A stretch of 11,103 nucleotides of DNA from JBBKWQ01 sp037969115 (GTDB lineage: Bacteria; Actinomycetota; Acidimicrobiia; Acidimicrobiales; Ilumatobacteraceae): positions 1 to 11,103 of the forward strand of contig JBBKWQ010000240.1 of the NCBI GenBank assembly GCA_037969115.1, in the 5' to 3' direction. The notes under the pieces are model-generated. The model was not told where the DNA came from. It did no database searches and saw only the letters and a list, made by a program, of their open reading frames with translations. Position numbers and translations under genes: made by a program. Within the stretch, counting starts at the first letter, position 1, and each line of letters starts with the position of its first letter. Positions 1 through 11,011 of this stretch are shown in pieces.

Positions 1-674
1 GGACATGGCGCCCACGCCGCCGTCCGCGATCCGATCACGACATCGACGCCCCCCGCAGCAGCCGCCCACCCGTCCGGCATCACCGCGACCGACAGGCCGG
101 CGCGACGAAGCCGCGCACCCATCAACATCGCCTGATCGACGCCGGGCGTGACAACCAGTGTGGGGCCGGTCCCGACTGCGGTGAGCACCGCGGGGAGCGG
201 ATCGCTGGTCGGCGGTAGACGGAGGACCCCGCCACCATCAGCGAGCAGCGAGGCCGACGCCGGCGACGTCGGTTCGGGCCGTCGACCGGTGCGCTGAGAG
301 TCTGGGAGCGATTCGACGTTGCGGTGCGGTGATGCCGCGAGCAGGAAGTTGCGGCTCCGACCCGCCCAACGCACCGCGGCCCAGGCACTCAGCTCGATCA
401 GGTCGCGAGGCGGACCGACGCCGGACACCTTGGTGATCTCCTTCAGCGGCACGCCGAGCGACTCGGCGCCGGCGCCCAGCGCAGCATCCGGGTCGATCTC
501 GACCACCCAGCCACCGACGCGCCGACCGTGCAGGGGCGCACGTACCATCGACCCGAGCGCGAGCCGACGACGCAAGTTCGGTGGGACGAGATAGTCGAAT
601 TGCCTGTCGAGCCCGGACACGTTCGGCTGGACCCGAACGACGACGCGGGCTTCGGAATCGCCCGTGTCGGCCAC
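1..674 (-). CDS. priA: Primosomal protein N' (PriA), N-terminal 224 residues; runs off the left edge
   Basis: PriA recognises stalled or abandoned replication forks and restarts replication. The reading frame is open from a GTG at 674 to base 1, giving 224 residues. Residues about 10-58 (VRVQPNVSGLDRQFDYLVP, then GSMVRAPLHGRRVGGWVV) match the PriA N-terminal 3'-DNA-end-binding domain. Residues about 150-223 align with the start of the helicase core, ending in VVIGSRTAAWAP, which resembles the family's VIGTRSAVFAP segment. The Walker A motif GxTGSGKT, expected near residues 150-165, is absent: the sequence reads RLPPTSDPLPAVLTAV. Actinobacterial PriA proteins are known to lack it, so this copy is probably a DNA-binding scaffold rather than an active helicase. 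The start is forced, because the preceding in-frame codon is the metK stop TGA. No strong ribosome binding site is visible, so translation is probably coupled to metK. The C-terminal part is outside the window. Confidence 0.92.
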   Translation of the reverse strand, partial: MADTGDSEARVVVRVQPNVSGLDRQFDYLVPPNLRRRLALGSMVRAPLHGRRVGGWVVEIDPDAALGAGAESLGVPLKEITKVSGVGPPRDLIELSAWAAVRWAGRSRNFLLAASPHRNVESLPDSQRTGRRPEPTSPASASLLADGGGVLRLPPTSDPLPAVLTAVGTGPTLVVTPGVDQAMLMGARLRRAGLSVAVMPDGWAAAAGGVDVVIGSRTAAWAPC

Positions 675-1862
<1,188 letters not shown>

Positions 1863-1867
1863 AGCTA

Positions 1868-1873
1868 CTCCTT
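1868..1873 (-). promoter_or_regulatory. Ribosome binding site of metK
   Basis: AAGGAG lies five bases before the ATG at 1862. It decides the metK start against the longer in-frame ATG at 1946. With rpoZ and pyrC, this is one of the strongest Shine-Dalgarno matches in the window, consistent with high SAM synthetase demand. Confidence 0.8.
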
Positions 1874-1899
1874 CATGTATTCGTTCTGGGGACCGCTGT

Positions 1900-3093
1900 T
1901 CAGCCGGTCCGTTCGCGCACGGCGACGATTTCATTGACGACGGCACGCGCGATCTCGCGTTTGTCGCGTAGACCTACGCTAACGGGCGGGCCTCCGACTC
2001 TGAGGATCGTCACCTCATTCGTGTCGTGCTGAAAGCCCGTCTTCGGCGCGCCGACGTCGTTCGCCACGATCAGGTCGAGGTGCTTGCGGTCGAGCTTGGC
2101 CTGAGCATTCGCGAGCAGGTCGGACGTCTCGGCGGCGAAACCGACGAGGACCTGACCGTCTGGCTTGACTGCGCCCAACCCGGCGAGAATGTCCGGGGTC
2201 GGTTCGAGGACGATGTCGGGAACACCGTCGTGCTTCTTGATCTTGCCGGGAACCGGAGACTTCGGACGGAAGTCGGCAACTGCCGCCGCCATCACCACGA
2301 TGTGGGCCTCAGCGGCTTCGTCACGCATCGCAGCCTCCATCTGGGAAGCCGTCTCGACGGTCACCGTACGAACGCCGGTCGGTGTCGGCAGATCGACCGT
2401 GGTCACGAGTACGACGTCGGCACCCCGGATCGCTGCTTCCGCTGCGATCGCGTAGCCCTGTTTGCCCGAGCTCCGATTCGCGATCACTCGCACGGCGTCG
2501 ATGGGTTCGCGCGTGCCACCCGCGCTCACGACGATCTTCGTGCCCGCCAGATCGCCAGGAGACAGGACACGTTCCACCGCTGCCACGATCGATACCGGAG
2601 ACGCGAGGCGACCCGTACCGATGTCGCCACCGGCGAGTCGGCCGCTCTCTGGTTCGACGATGTGCACCCCTCGGCTCCGGAGCACCGCGATGTTGTGCAC
2701 CACGGCGGGGTGTTCCCACATTTCGGTGTGCATCGCCGGGCAAACCACCACTGGGGCGCGCGTCGCCAGCAACGTGTTGGTGAGCAGGTCGGTGGACAAG
2801 CCGTGGGCGTACGCAGCGATCACCCGAGCCGTTGCCGGAGCGATCAGGATCAGGTCGGCCTGCTGACCGAGTGCAGTGTGCGGGATCGGCTTCGCCGCGT
2901 CGAACAGTTCGGTTTGCACGGGCTCGCTCGCCAGTGCGGACAACGTGGTGCGGCCGAGGAAGTGCTCGGCCCCCCTGGTCATCACCGGCGAGACGTGTGC
3001 GCCTGCGTCGATCAGCCGACGGCAGACCTCGACCGACTTGTAAGCGGCGATACCACCACTGACACCGAGAACGATCCGTTTGCCCGCCAGCAC
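1900..3093 (-). CDS. coaBC: Bifunctional phosphopantothenoylcysteine decarboxylase / phosphopantothenate-cysteine ligase
   Basis: Catalyses two steps of coenzyme A synthesis: CoaB joins 4'-phosphopantothenate to cysteine using CTP, and the FMN-dependent CoaC decarboxylates the product to 4'-phosphopantetheine. At 397 residues it is full length. CoaC spans about 1-180: the flavin-binding start GVSGGIAAYKS (10-20), the catalytic His72 in IPHTALG, and the clamp PAMHTEMW (119-126). CoaB spans about 185-397: SAGGTREPIDAVRVI (190-204), NRSSGKQG (206-213), AAAVADFRP (270-278) and the lysine-rich KIKK (284-287). The substrate flap reads RLAGGDIGTGRL at 152-163, with glycine where the Escherichia coli enzyme has its reducing Cys158. 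Translation starts at a GTG, 21 bases after the rpoZ stop, with only a weak ribosome binding site. Confidence 0.96.
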   Translation of the reverse strand: MLAGKRIVLGVSGGIAAYKSVEVCRRLIDAGAHVSPVMTRGAEHFLGRTTLSALASEPVQTELFDAAKPIPHTALGQQADLILIAPATARVIAAYAHGLSTDLLTNTLLATRAPVVVCPAMHTEMWEHPAVVHNIAVLRSRGVHIVEPESGRLAGGDIGTGRLASPVSIVAAVERVLSPGDLAGTKIVVSAGGTREPIDAVRVIANRSSGKQGYAIAAEAAIRGADVVLVTTVDLPTPTGVRTVTVETASQMEAAMRDEAAEAHIVVMAAAVADFRPKSPVPGKIKKHDGVPDIVLEPTPDILAGLGAVKPDGQVLVGFAAETSDLLANAQAKLDRKHLDLIVANDVGAPKTGFQHDTNEVTILRVGGPPVSVGLRDKREIARAVVNEIVAVRERTG

Positions 3094-3114
3094 GAGGATC
3101 TCAGGCTGCGCCGG

Positions 3115-3405
3115 TCAGGCCTCGGACGCGTCGTCGGCCTCTTCGGCCACGACCGGCGCCTTGGGTGCGGTCCAGATGATCTTGTTCTGCGAGATCTCTT
3201 CGAAAGCGATGCTGATCGGCTTACGAGACGTGGACGAAACCTGTGGCGGGATCATGTGCCCGAGGCCGTCGCCCAACTGGTTGAAGTAGGAGTTGATATT
3301 GCGGGCTCGCCGCGCAGCCAGGGTGACCAGGCTGAACTTCGAGTCGACGCGGTCGAGCAGACCTTCGACGGGCGGATTCATCATCGATTCGTGACTCTGG
3401 ACCAT
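3115..3405 (-). CDS. rpoZ: DNA-directed RNA polymerase omega subunit
   Basis: Omega chaperones the beta-prime subunit during RNA polymerase assembly. The 96-residue protein has the family signature SKFSLVTLAARRARNIN at residues 22-38 and the second conserved block RKPISIAFEEI at 61-71, followed by an acidic Ala/Glu/Asp-rich tail (about 86-96) often seen in omega proteins. Methionines at positions 8 and 9 are possible starts. The ATG at 3405 is preferred because AAAGGAG sits eight bases upstream. The gene lies between gmk (60-base gap) and coaBC (21-base gap), the order known in actinobacterial genomes. The gap to gmk shows no clear promoter or hairpin, so it is probably cotranscribed. Confidence 0.95.
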   Translation of the reverse strand: MVQSHESMMNPPVEGLLDRVDSKFSLVTLAARRARNINSYFNQLGDGLGHMIPPQVSSTSRKPISIAFEEISQNKIIWTAPKAPVVAEEADDASEA

Positions 3406-3413
3406 GCGACCAG

Positions 3414-3420
3414 CTCCTTT
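3414..3420 (-). promoter_or_regulatory. Ribosome binding site of rpoZ
   Basis: AAAGGAG lies eight bases before the ATG at 3405. It lies in the 60-base gap after gmk and fixes the longer of the candidate rpoZ starts. It suggests rpoZ is translated independently of gmk rather than by coupling. Confidence 0.8.
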
Positions 3421-3465
3421 GGTGAACGTGCTCTCGCCGGAAAGGGCCGCGACAGCCAGAACAGC

Positions 3466-4002
3466 TTACCGCCTACGTTCACAATCGATGATGGTCAGGA
3501 GACCGTCGATGGTTCGGTCGAGATCGTCGTTGACCACGATGTGGTCGGCGAGTCGGCGCCCGATCGGTTCCTCGAGCTCGGCCTTCTTCAGACGAGCGAG
3601 CACCTTGTCGCCGGGATCGCCCCGGCCACGAAGCCGTCGCTCCTGCTCGTCCCGAGATGGTGGCATCACGAAGATCAGAATGGCGTCGGGAAACCGGCGT
3701 TTCACCTGCTGAGCGCCGTCGACTTCGATCTCGAGAACGAGATCGCGCTCTCCGGTGTCTTCGGGGACAGGCGTGCCGTAATAATTGCCGAGGAACTCCG
3801 TCCACTCGAGAAACCCACCCGATTCGATTCGCGACTCGAACGATTCCGGTGACGTGAACACATAAGCGTCTGCCGACTCCCCTTGGCGCCGTTCGCGAGT
3901 GGTCCACGATCGACTCAGGTGGAGCGCCGGGTCGCGCCGCACGAGCGCATCGACGATCGTGCCCTTACCGACGCCTCCTGGGCCGGAGACGACAATGATC
4001 AA
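3466..4002 (-). CDS. gmk: Guanylate kinase
   Basis: Phosphorylates GMP (and dGMP) to GDP using ATP in the cytosol. Numbered from the TTG at 4002, the protein has 178 residues, at the short end of the family. It shows the P-loop GPGGVGKGT (7-15), the GMP-binding region SRSWTTRERRQGES (30-43), the block FLEWTEFLGNYYGTPVP (64-80), and EIEVDGAQQV (91-100), the family's DIDxQGAxQV segment. The start is uncertain. The TTG at 4002 lies four bases after the mihF stop and puts the P-loop in the usual place, but has no strong ribosome binding site. GTG codons at 4050 (with AGGGG five bases upstream) and 4065 would add an Arg/Ser-rich leader encoded inside mihF, which looks like a shadow of the mihF codons. 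The function is secure, the start is not. Confidence 0.93.
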   Translation of the reverse strand: MIIVVSGPGGVGKGTIVDALVRRDPALHLSRSWTTRERRQGESADAYVFTSPESFESRIESGGFLEWTEFLGNYYGTPVPEDTGERDLVLEIEVDGAQQVKRRFPDAILIFVMPPSRDEQERRLRGRGDPGDKVLARLKKAELEEPIGRRLADHIVVNDDLDRTIDGLLTIIDCERRR

Positions 4003-4006
4003 CGGA

Positions 4007-4318
4007 TCAGGTGCCCAGCTGTTCCAAGAGCGCCTTGCGCTGCTGCGCACCGAGCCCCTGGACACGCCGGTTGTCGGCGATGCCGATGTCGTCCATGACT
4101 CGTCGAGCCTTGACCTTGCCGGTGCCGGGCAGCGATTCGAGCATCGCGACGACCTTCAACTTTCCGACGTTGGGGTCGGTGGAGTCGAGGGCCTCGGAGA
4201 GCGACATCGAGCCCATCTTCAAGCGGGCTTTGATGTCGGCCCGTGCGGCACGAGCTTCAGCCGCTTTGACGAGTGCTGCGGTCCGCTGCTCCGGGGTCAA
4301 CTGCGGAGGTGTTGCCAT
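4007..4318 (-). CDS. mihF: Actinobacterial integration host factor, mIHF
   Basis: A small nucleoid-associated DNA-binding protein typical of Actinomycetota, unrelated to Escherichia coli IHF. In Mycobacterium it is essential and shapes the chromosome. The 103-residue product matches the family: an N-terminal helical arm rich in Ala, Arg and Lys (about 8-35), then a helix-two-turn-helix DNA-binding domain (about 56-100) with MLESLPGTGKVKARRVM at 59-75 and RRVQGLGAQQRKALLEQLG at 84-102. The ATG at 4318 gives the family length. No good ribosome binding site precedes it, and the start sits inside the end of pyrD, so initiation probably relies on ribosomes translating pyrD. The position between the pyrimidine genes and gmk is the one known in Mycobacterium. 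It is the best lineage marker in the window. Confidence 0.95.
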   Translation of the reverse strand: MATPPQLTPEQRTAALVKAAEARAARADIKARLKMGSMSLSEALDSTDPNVGKLKVVAMLESLPGTGKVKARRVMDDIGIADNRRVQGLGAQQRKALLEQLGT

Positions 4319-5230
4319 CTCGACACGCTATCGCGCTCAGCTGCCCCAAGTCGGCAATGCCCGCGTTCTCGGCCCATGCGACGAGTTCGTCGACCACGCG
4401 GCGGCATGCGCGCGGATCGGCGAAACTGGCCGTGCCGACCTGAATCGCTGCAGCACCGGCGATCATCAACTCGGCCGCGTCCCAACCTGAAGCGACTCCA
4501 CCCACACCGACGACGGGAAGTTCGGGAACCGCCCGGTGCACGTCGTACACCGCACGCACCGCGACCGGATGTATCGCGCGCCCCGACAACCCACCGCCAC
4601 CGTTGCCGAGCGCCGGCCTGAGTGTTGTCGGGTCGATGACCATGCCGAGCAACGTGTTGATCAAGGTCACCGCTTCAGCGCCGGCGTCGTGCACCGCCTC
4701 GGCGACCTCCACGAGGTGATCGGTGTTCGGGCTCAGCTTCGCCCAACGCGGTCGACCACAGGCTTGCGTCGCCCGCATCACGTCGGCCGAGATTGCTGCA
4801 TCGTGAGCGAAGATCGAACCCCGTCCCTCGAGGTTCGGGCACGACAGATTGACTTCGACAGCCACGACTTGCGGTGGGGCACCCGACATCAACTCGGCGG
4901 CTTCGCGGTACTCGTCGATCGAACGGCCCCAGATGCTGGCGACCACCGTGGCACCGGTGTCGATGAGCGCAGGCAGCTCGTTGTCGAGCCAGTACCCGAC
5001 GCCCGAGCCCTGTAGCCCGACGGCGTTGATCATGCCCTGTGGAGTGGGGTGGACGCGTGGAGCCGGATTGCCGTCCCACGCGAACGCCGCCAACGACTTC
5101 GTGACCACCGCCCCGATCGTCGACAGGTCGAAGAAATCGGAGAGCTCGGCCCCGTAGCCGGCGGTCCCTGATGCGGCCATGACCGGATTACGGAACTCGA
5201 GCGATCCGACGTGAACCGTCGTCGAGACCG

Positions 5231-5234
<4 letters not shown>
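4257..5234 (-). CDS. pyrD: Dihydroorotate dehydrogenase, class 1 (1B-like catalytic subunit)
   Basis: Oxidises dihydroorotate to orotate with FMN, the fourth step of UMP synthesis. The 325-residue protein has NLSCPN at 129-134, with Cys132 as the catalytic base that marks class 1; class 2 enzymes have serine there. Other FMN and substrate contacts are WAKLSPN (164-170), LINTL (191-195), GGGLSG (213-218) and VVGVGGV (241-247). The segment PTPQGMINAVGLQGSGV (63-79) resembles class 1B enzymes, which normally pair with the FeS-flavin subunit PyrK to pass electrons to NAD. No pyrK is present here. The ATG overlaps the carB stop as ATGA. The last 20 residues, beyond the usual family end near residue 303, are encoded over the start of mihF. 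No frameshift is needed to explain the tail, though it is not a family feature. Confidence 0.94.
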
Positions 5235-8508
<3,274 letters not shown>

Positions 8509-8509
<1 letters not shown>

Positions 8510-9612
8510 CAGTGCGCCACCTTCCCGGTCGAAATCAGTTCGGCGAACTGCTGAAACAGGTACGAGCTGTCGTGCGGACCTGGTCCGGCCTCCGGATGAT
8601 GCTGCACGCTGAAGCAGCGCTCATCGGCCACTGCGAGGCCTTCGCAGACGCCGTCGTTGAGGTTCACGTGAGTCATCACGGCTCGACCGACCAATGAGTC
8701 GGCGTCGACCGCGAAGTTGTGGTTCTGGCTGGTGATCTCGACGCTGCCGGTGGCGAGATTCTTCACGGGATGATTGGCGCCGTGATGCCCGAAGGGCAGC
8801 TTCAGGGTGTCGCCACCGAGCGCCAGTCCGAGGAGCTGGTGGCCGAGACAGATCCCGAACATCGGGACCTGTCCGATCAGACCGCGAATGTTGTCGATTG
8901 CATACGGCACCATCGTCGGGTCGCCGGGTCCGTTCGACAGAAACACCCCGTCGGGTTCTCGCGCCAGTACGTCGGCGGTCGAGGTCGATGCGGGTACCAC
9001 TTCCACGCGACCGAGCCCTGACAGGTAGCGCACGATGGTCGTCTTGATCCCGAAGTCGTAGGCGACGATGAGCGGACCGGTGTCGCCGACCGAGTAGGCG
9101 TCCGGGGTGGTCACGGCAGCGACGAGGTCGACACCGTCGGTACCCGGCTCGGACTGCGCTGCCGCCAGCAGCGCCGACTCGTCGACACCTCCGAACGCTC
9201 CCGACATTGCTCCCGTGTCGCGCAGGATGCGCGTGAGCCGGCGCGTGTCGATGCCTGCGATCGCCGGAATGGACTGTTCGGCGAGCAGCGCATCGAGTCC
9301 ACGTTCAGCGCGATGGTTGCTGTGTCGACGCGCGAGCTCTCGAACGATCACACCCCGGCAGAACGCTCCGCGCGACTCGGAGTCGGCGGCGTTCACGCCG
9401 TAGTTGCCGATGTGCGGATATGTGAACGTGATGATCTGGCCCGCATAGCTGGGATCGGTGATGATCTCCTGATATCCCGACAACGCCGTGTTGAACACCA
9501 CTTCGCCCGTGGCGATCGAACCGGGCGGCTCGGTACCGATGAGTTCGCCCTCGAACACGCTGCCGTCGGCCAACACCAGAGCACCGTCTCGGATCCCTCG
9601 ATTCATGTCCAT
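8509..9612 (-). CDS. carA: Carbamoyl-phosphate synthase small (glutaminase) subunit
   Basis: The class I glutamine amidotransferase that releases ammonia from glutamine and channels it to CarB. At 367 residues it is full length. The N-terminal domain holds GEVVFNTALSGYQEIITDPS (36-55) and TYPHIGNYGVN (64-74). The amidotransferase domain starts at about 181 and has FLSNGPGDP (224-232), the nucleophile Cys255 in GICLGHQ, KFGHHG-like PFGHHGANHPV (273-283), and the catalytic His339 and Glu341 in QHHPEAGPGPHD. Two starts are possible. The ATG at 9612 has GGGGAG four bases upstream. The ATG at 9606, two codons later, has the same site ten bases upstream and overlaps the stop of the preceding mini-ORF as ATGA. 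The stop overlaps carB as TGATG, fitting the need for equal amounts of both subunits. Confidence 0.97.
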
Positions 9613-9674
9613 TCCACTCCCCGCATTATTATTCCGATTTCTGTATGGTCATTCATGACGGTATCGGCACTCAT
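9603..9674 (-). CDS. Candidate 23-residue leader or spacer peptide between pyrC and carA
   Basis: A mini-ORF of 23 codons begins MSADTVMNDH and ends with RGVEWT. I do not recognise the peptide. It has no hydrophobic stretch and no run of regulatory codons. Three features suggest it is translated: GGGGAGG lies seven bases before its ATG, its ATG overlaps the pyrC stop as ATGA, and its own TGA overlaps the in-frame carA ATG at 9606, again as ATGA. Ribosomes could therefore pass from pyrC through it to carA without release. It is AT-rich for this window (32 of 72 bases are G or C). In Mycobacterium a small membrane-protein gene sits at this place, so this could be a minimal replacement or remnant of one, which is inference. 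It may also be only a spacer that preserves coupling. Confidence 0.5.
   Translation of the reverse strand: MSADTVMNDHTEIGIIMRGVEWT
9617..9622 (-). promoter_or_regulatory. Ribosome binding site of carA
   Basis: GGGGAG lies four bases before the ATG at 9612 and ten bases before the ATG at 9606. Neither spacing is ideal, so the site does not decide between the two carA starts. Confidence 0.6.
9625..9652 (-). promoter_or_regulatory. Weak candidate internal promoter before carA
   Basis: Within the AT-rich mini-ORF, AATAAT (five of six matches to the -10 consensus) follows ATGACC (four of six to the -35 consensus) with a 16-base spacer. A transcript would begin near 9618, only a few bases before carA, so its mRNA would be nearly leaderless. 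The AT content alone could produce such matches by chance. Confidence 0.22.
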
Positions 9675-11011
9675 CGTTGTGCCTCCCCGTCGGCGACCAC
9701 GACCGAACCACGCAGCACGGTGTGGCGCACCCGGCCGCGCAACGGCACACCCACGTAGGGCGTGTTGCGGCTCTTGCTCGCCAGTGCCCCCGGCTCCACC
9801 CGCCACTCGACGGTCGGGTCGAACACCGTGAGGTTTGCCGGTTCACCTGCACTGATCGGGCGCCCGTGACGATCGTCGAGCCCGGCGATCGCCGCGGGTT
9901 TCCACGACATCATCGCGATCACGTCGGCAATGGGCATGTCGAGATGCGCGAGAGCGACGCCCAGCGCCGTTTCGAGCCCGAGCATGCCGGGAGGAGCCGC
10001 ATCGAGCGGCCGTTCCTTGGCTTCGGCGACGTGGGGCGCATGGTCGGTAGCGATGGCGTCGATCGTTCCGTCGGCACAGCCGAGGCGCACGGCCTCGACA
10101 TCCTCCATCGTACGAAGCGGCGGGTTCACCTTGTAGAGCGACGAATAGCCGGCGAGCAACTCGTCGGTGAGGCTGATGTGGTGTGGTGTGGCCTCGGCGG
10201 TGACATCGAGACCATCCGCCTTCGCTCGGCGCACCAAATCGACGCTGCCGGCGGTGGACAGGTGAAGGAAGTGCACGCGCGCACCGGTGAGCCGTGCAAG
10301 TTCGATGTCTCGATGCACCATGAGTTCCTCGGCGATCGACGGCCACCCTGGCAGGCCGAGGGACGAGCAGCACCGTCCTTCGTGCATCACGGCACCCTCG
10401 GTCAGGCGTGCGACCTCACAGTGTTGCGCCAGCACGATGTCGAGGTCGAGCGAGTACTCCATCGCCCGACGCATCAGGAGCGGATCCTGCACGCCGGTGC
10501 CGTCGTCGGTGAACAGGTGAACACCCACTCCGGCCAGTTCACCCAACGGTGACAGTAGCTGACCGCTTCGACCGATCGTGATGGATCCTGCGGGGTGCAC
10601 ATCGCACAAACCGGCGGCCACGCCCTGAGCGCGCACGAAGTCGACAACGCTCACCGAGTCTTGCGTGGGATCGGTGTTCGGCATCGCGACGACGGCGGTG
10701 AACCCGCCCAATGCAGCCGCGCGCGATCCGGTCTGAATCGTCTCGGCTTCCTCCTGACCGGGTTCGCGCAGGTGCACGTGGAGATCGACGAACCCAGGAC
10801 TCACGACGCAACCCGTCGCATCGATGACGGTTTCACCGTCGCCCGGTGCCAGGTCGCCCACTTCGGCGATCAGTCCGTCCGAGAGCCGCACATCGGCACG
10901 TCGCTCGCCTGTCACGTCGAGGAGAGTTCCACCAGCGATCAGCACGTCACCGTCGTGGTCGACGGTGTCGGTGGGTGTCGTGTCGGTGAGTGTCGTGTTG
11001 GTGTCGGTCAT
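9671..11011 (-). CDS. pyrC: Dihydroorotase, class I
   Basis: A zinc amidohydrolase that cyclises carbamoyl-aspartate to dihydroorotate, the third step of UMP synthesis. The 446-residue protein has DLHVHLREPG at 76-85, with metal ligands His78 and His80 and substrate-binding Arg82. It also has PNTDPT (111-116), Asp170 in FTDDG, His197 in AQHCE, His250 in HFLHLS, and the catalytic Asp323 in ATDHAPH. These keep a constant offset of about 17-18 from the ligands known in the Aquifex class I enzyme. Residues 1-22 form a Thr/Asp-rich extension before the usual family start at about VLIAGGTLL. A GTG at codon 23 could be a shorter start, but GGAGG seven bases before the ATG at 11011 and the ATGA overlap with the pyrB stop favour the long form. 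The gene ends in an ATGA overlap with the mini-ORF. Confidence 0.96.
   Translation of the reverse strand: MTDTNTTLTDTTPTDTVDHDGDVLIAGGTLLDVTGERRADVRLSDGLIAEVGDLAPGDGETVIDATGCVVSPGFVDLHVHLREPGQEEAETIQTGSRAAALGGFTAVVAMPNTDPTQDSVSVVDFVRAQGVAAGLCDVHPAGSITIGRSGQLLSPLGELAGVGVHLFTDDGTGVQDPLLMRRAMEYSLDLDIVLAQHCEVARLTEGAVMHEGRCCSSLGLPGWPSIAEELMVHRDIELARLTGARVHFLHLSTAGSVDLVRRAKADGLDVTAEATPHHISLTDELLAGYSSLYKVNPPLRTMEDVEAVRLGCADGTIDAIATDHAPHVAEAKERPLDAAPPGMLGLETALGVALAHLDMPIADVIAMMSWKPAAIAGLDDRHGRPISAGEPANLTVFDPTVEWRVEPGALASKSRNTPYVGVPLRGRVRHTVLRGSVVVADGEAQR
9682..9688 (-). promoter_or_regulatory. Ribosome binding site of the pyrC-carA mini-ORF
   Basis: GGGGAGG lies within the last codons of pyrC, seven bases before the ATG at 9674. 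It is as strong as the sites of the full-size genes here and is the main evidence that the mini-ORF is translated. Confidence 0.6.
10958..11008 (-). repeat. Imperfect ACCGACAC direct repeats in the 5' end of pyrC
   Basis: Three copies of ACCGACAC occur within about 45 bases, starting 21 and 15 bases apart, and encode the Thr/Asp-rich N-terminal extension (residues about 2-18, with T-D-T repeated). The spacings are multiples of three, so gain or loss of a unit would keep the frame. Confidence 0.6.

Noticed and set aside
1866..1877. Minimal upstream frame ATG-AAG-GAG-TAG ending just before metK
   Set aside because: Three codons that coincide with the metK ribosome binding site; most simply a chance product of the GAAGGAGTAG sequence.
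1863..1899. SAM riboswitch or attenuator before metK
   Set aside because: The gap to coaBC is 37 bases, too short for any known SAM riboswitch, and shows no stem-loop; it holds little beyond the ribosome binding site.
3406..3465. Terminator or promoter in the gmk-rpoZ gap
   Set aside because: The 60 bases show no convincing inverted repeat with a T-run and no -35/-10 pair; only the rpoZ ribosome binding site is clear.
2026..3852. Plus-strand open frame of about 600 codons opposite coaBC, rpoZ and gmk
   Set aside because: It runs antisense across three well-supported genes and their gaps, with no family motif and composition typical of a shadow frame.
3466..4002. Gmk P-loop GPGGVGKGT as a defective site
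   Set aside because: The serine of the common GPSG form is glycine here, but the glycines, lysine and threonine that contact phosphate are all kept, so activity is expected.
9677..10552. Plus-strand open frame of about 290 codons opposite pyrC
   Set aside because: Antisense to the conserved dihydroorotase with no recognisable domain; explained by GC-rich codon positions.
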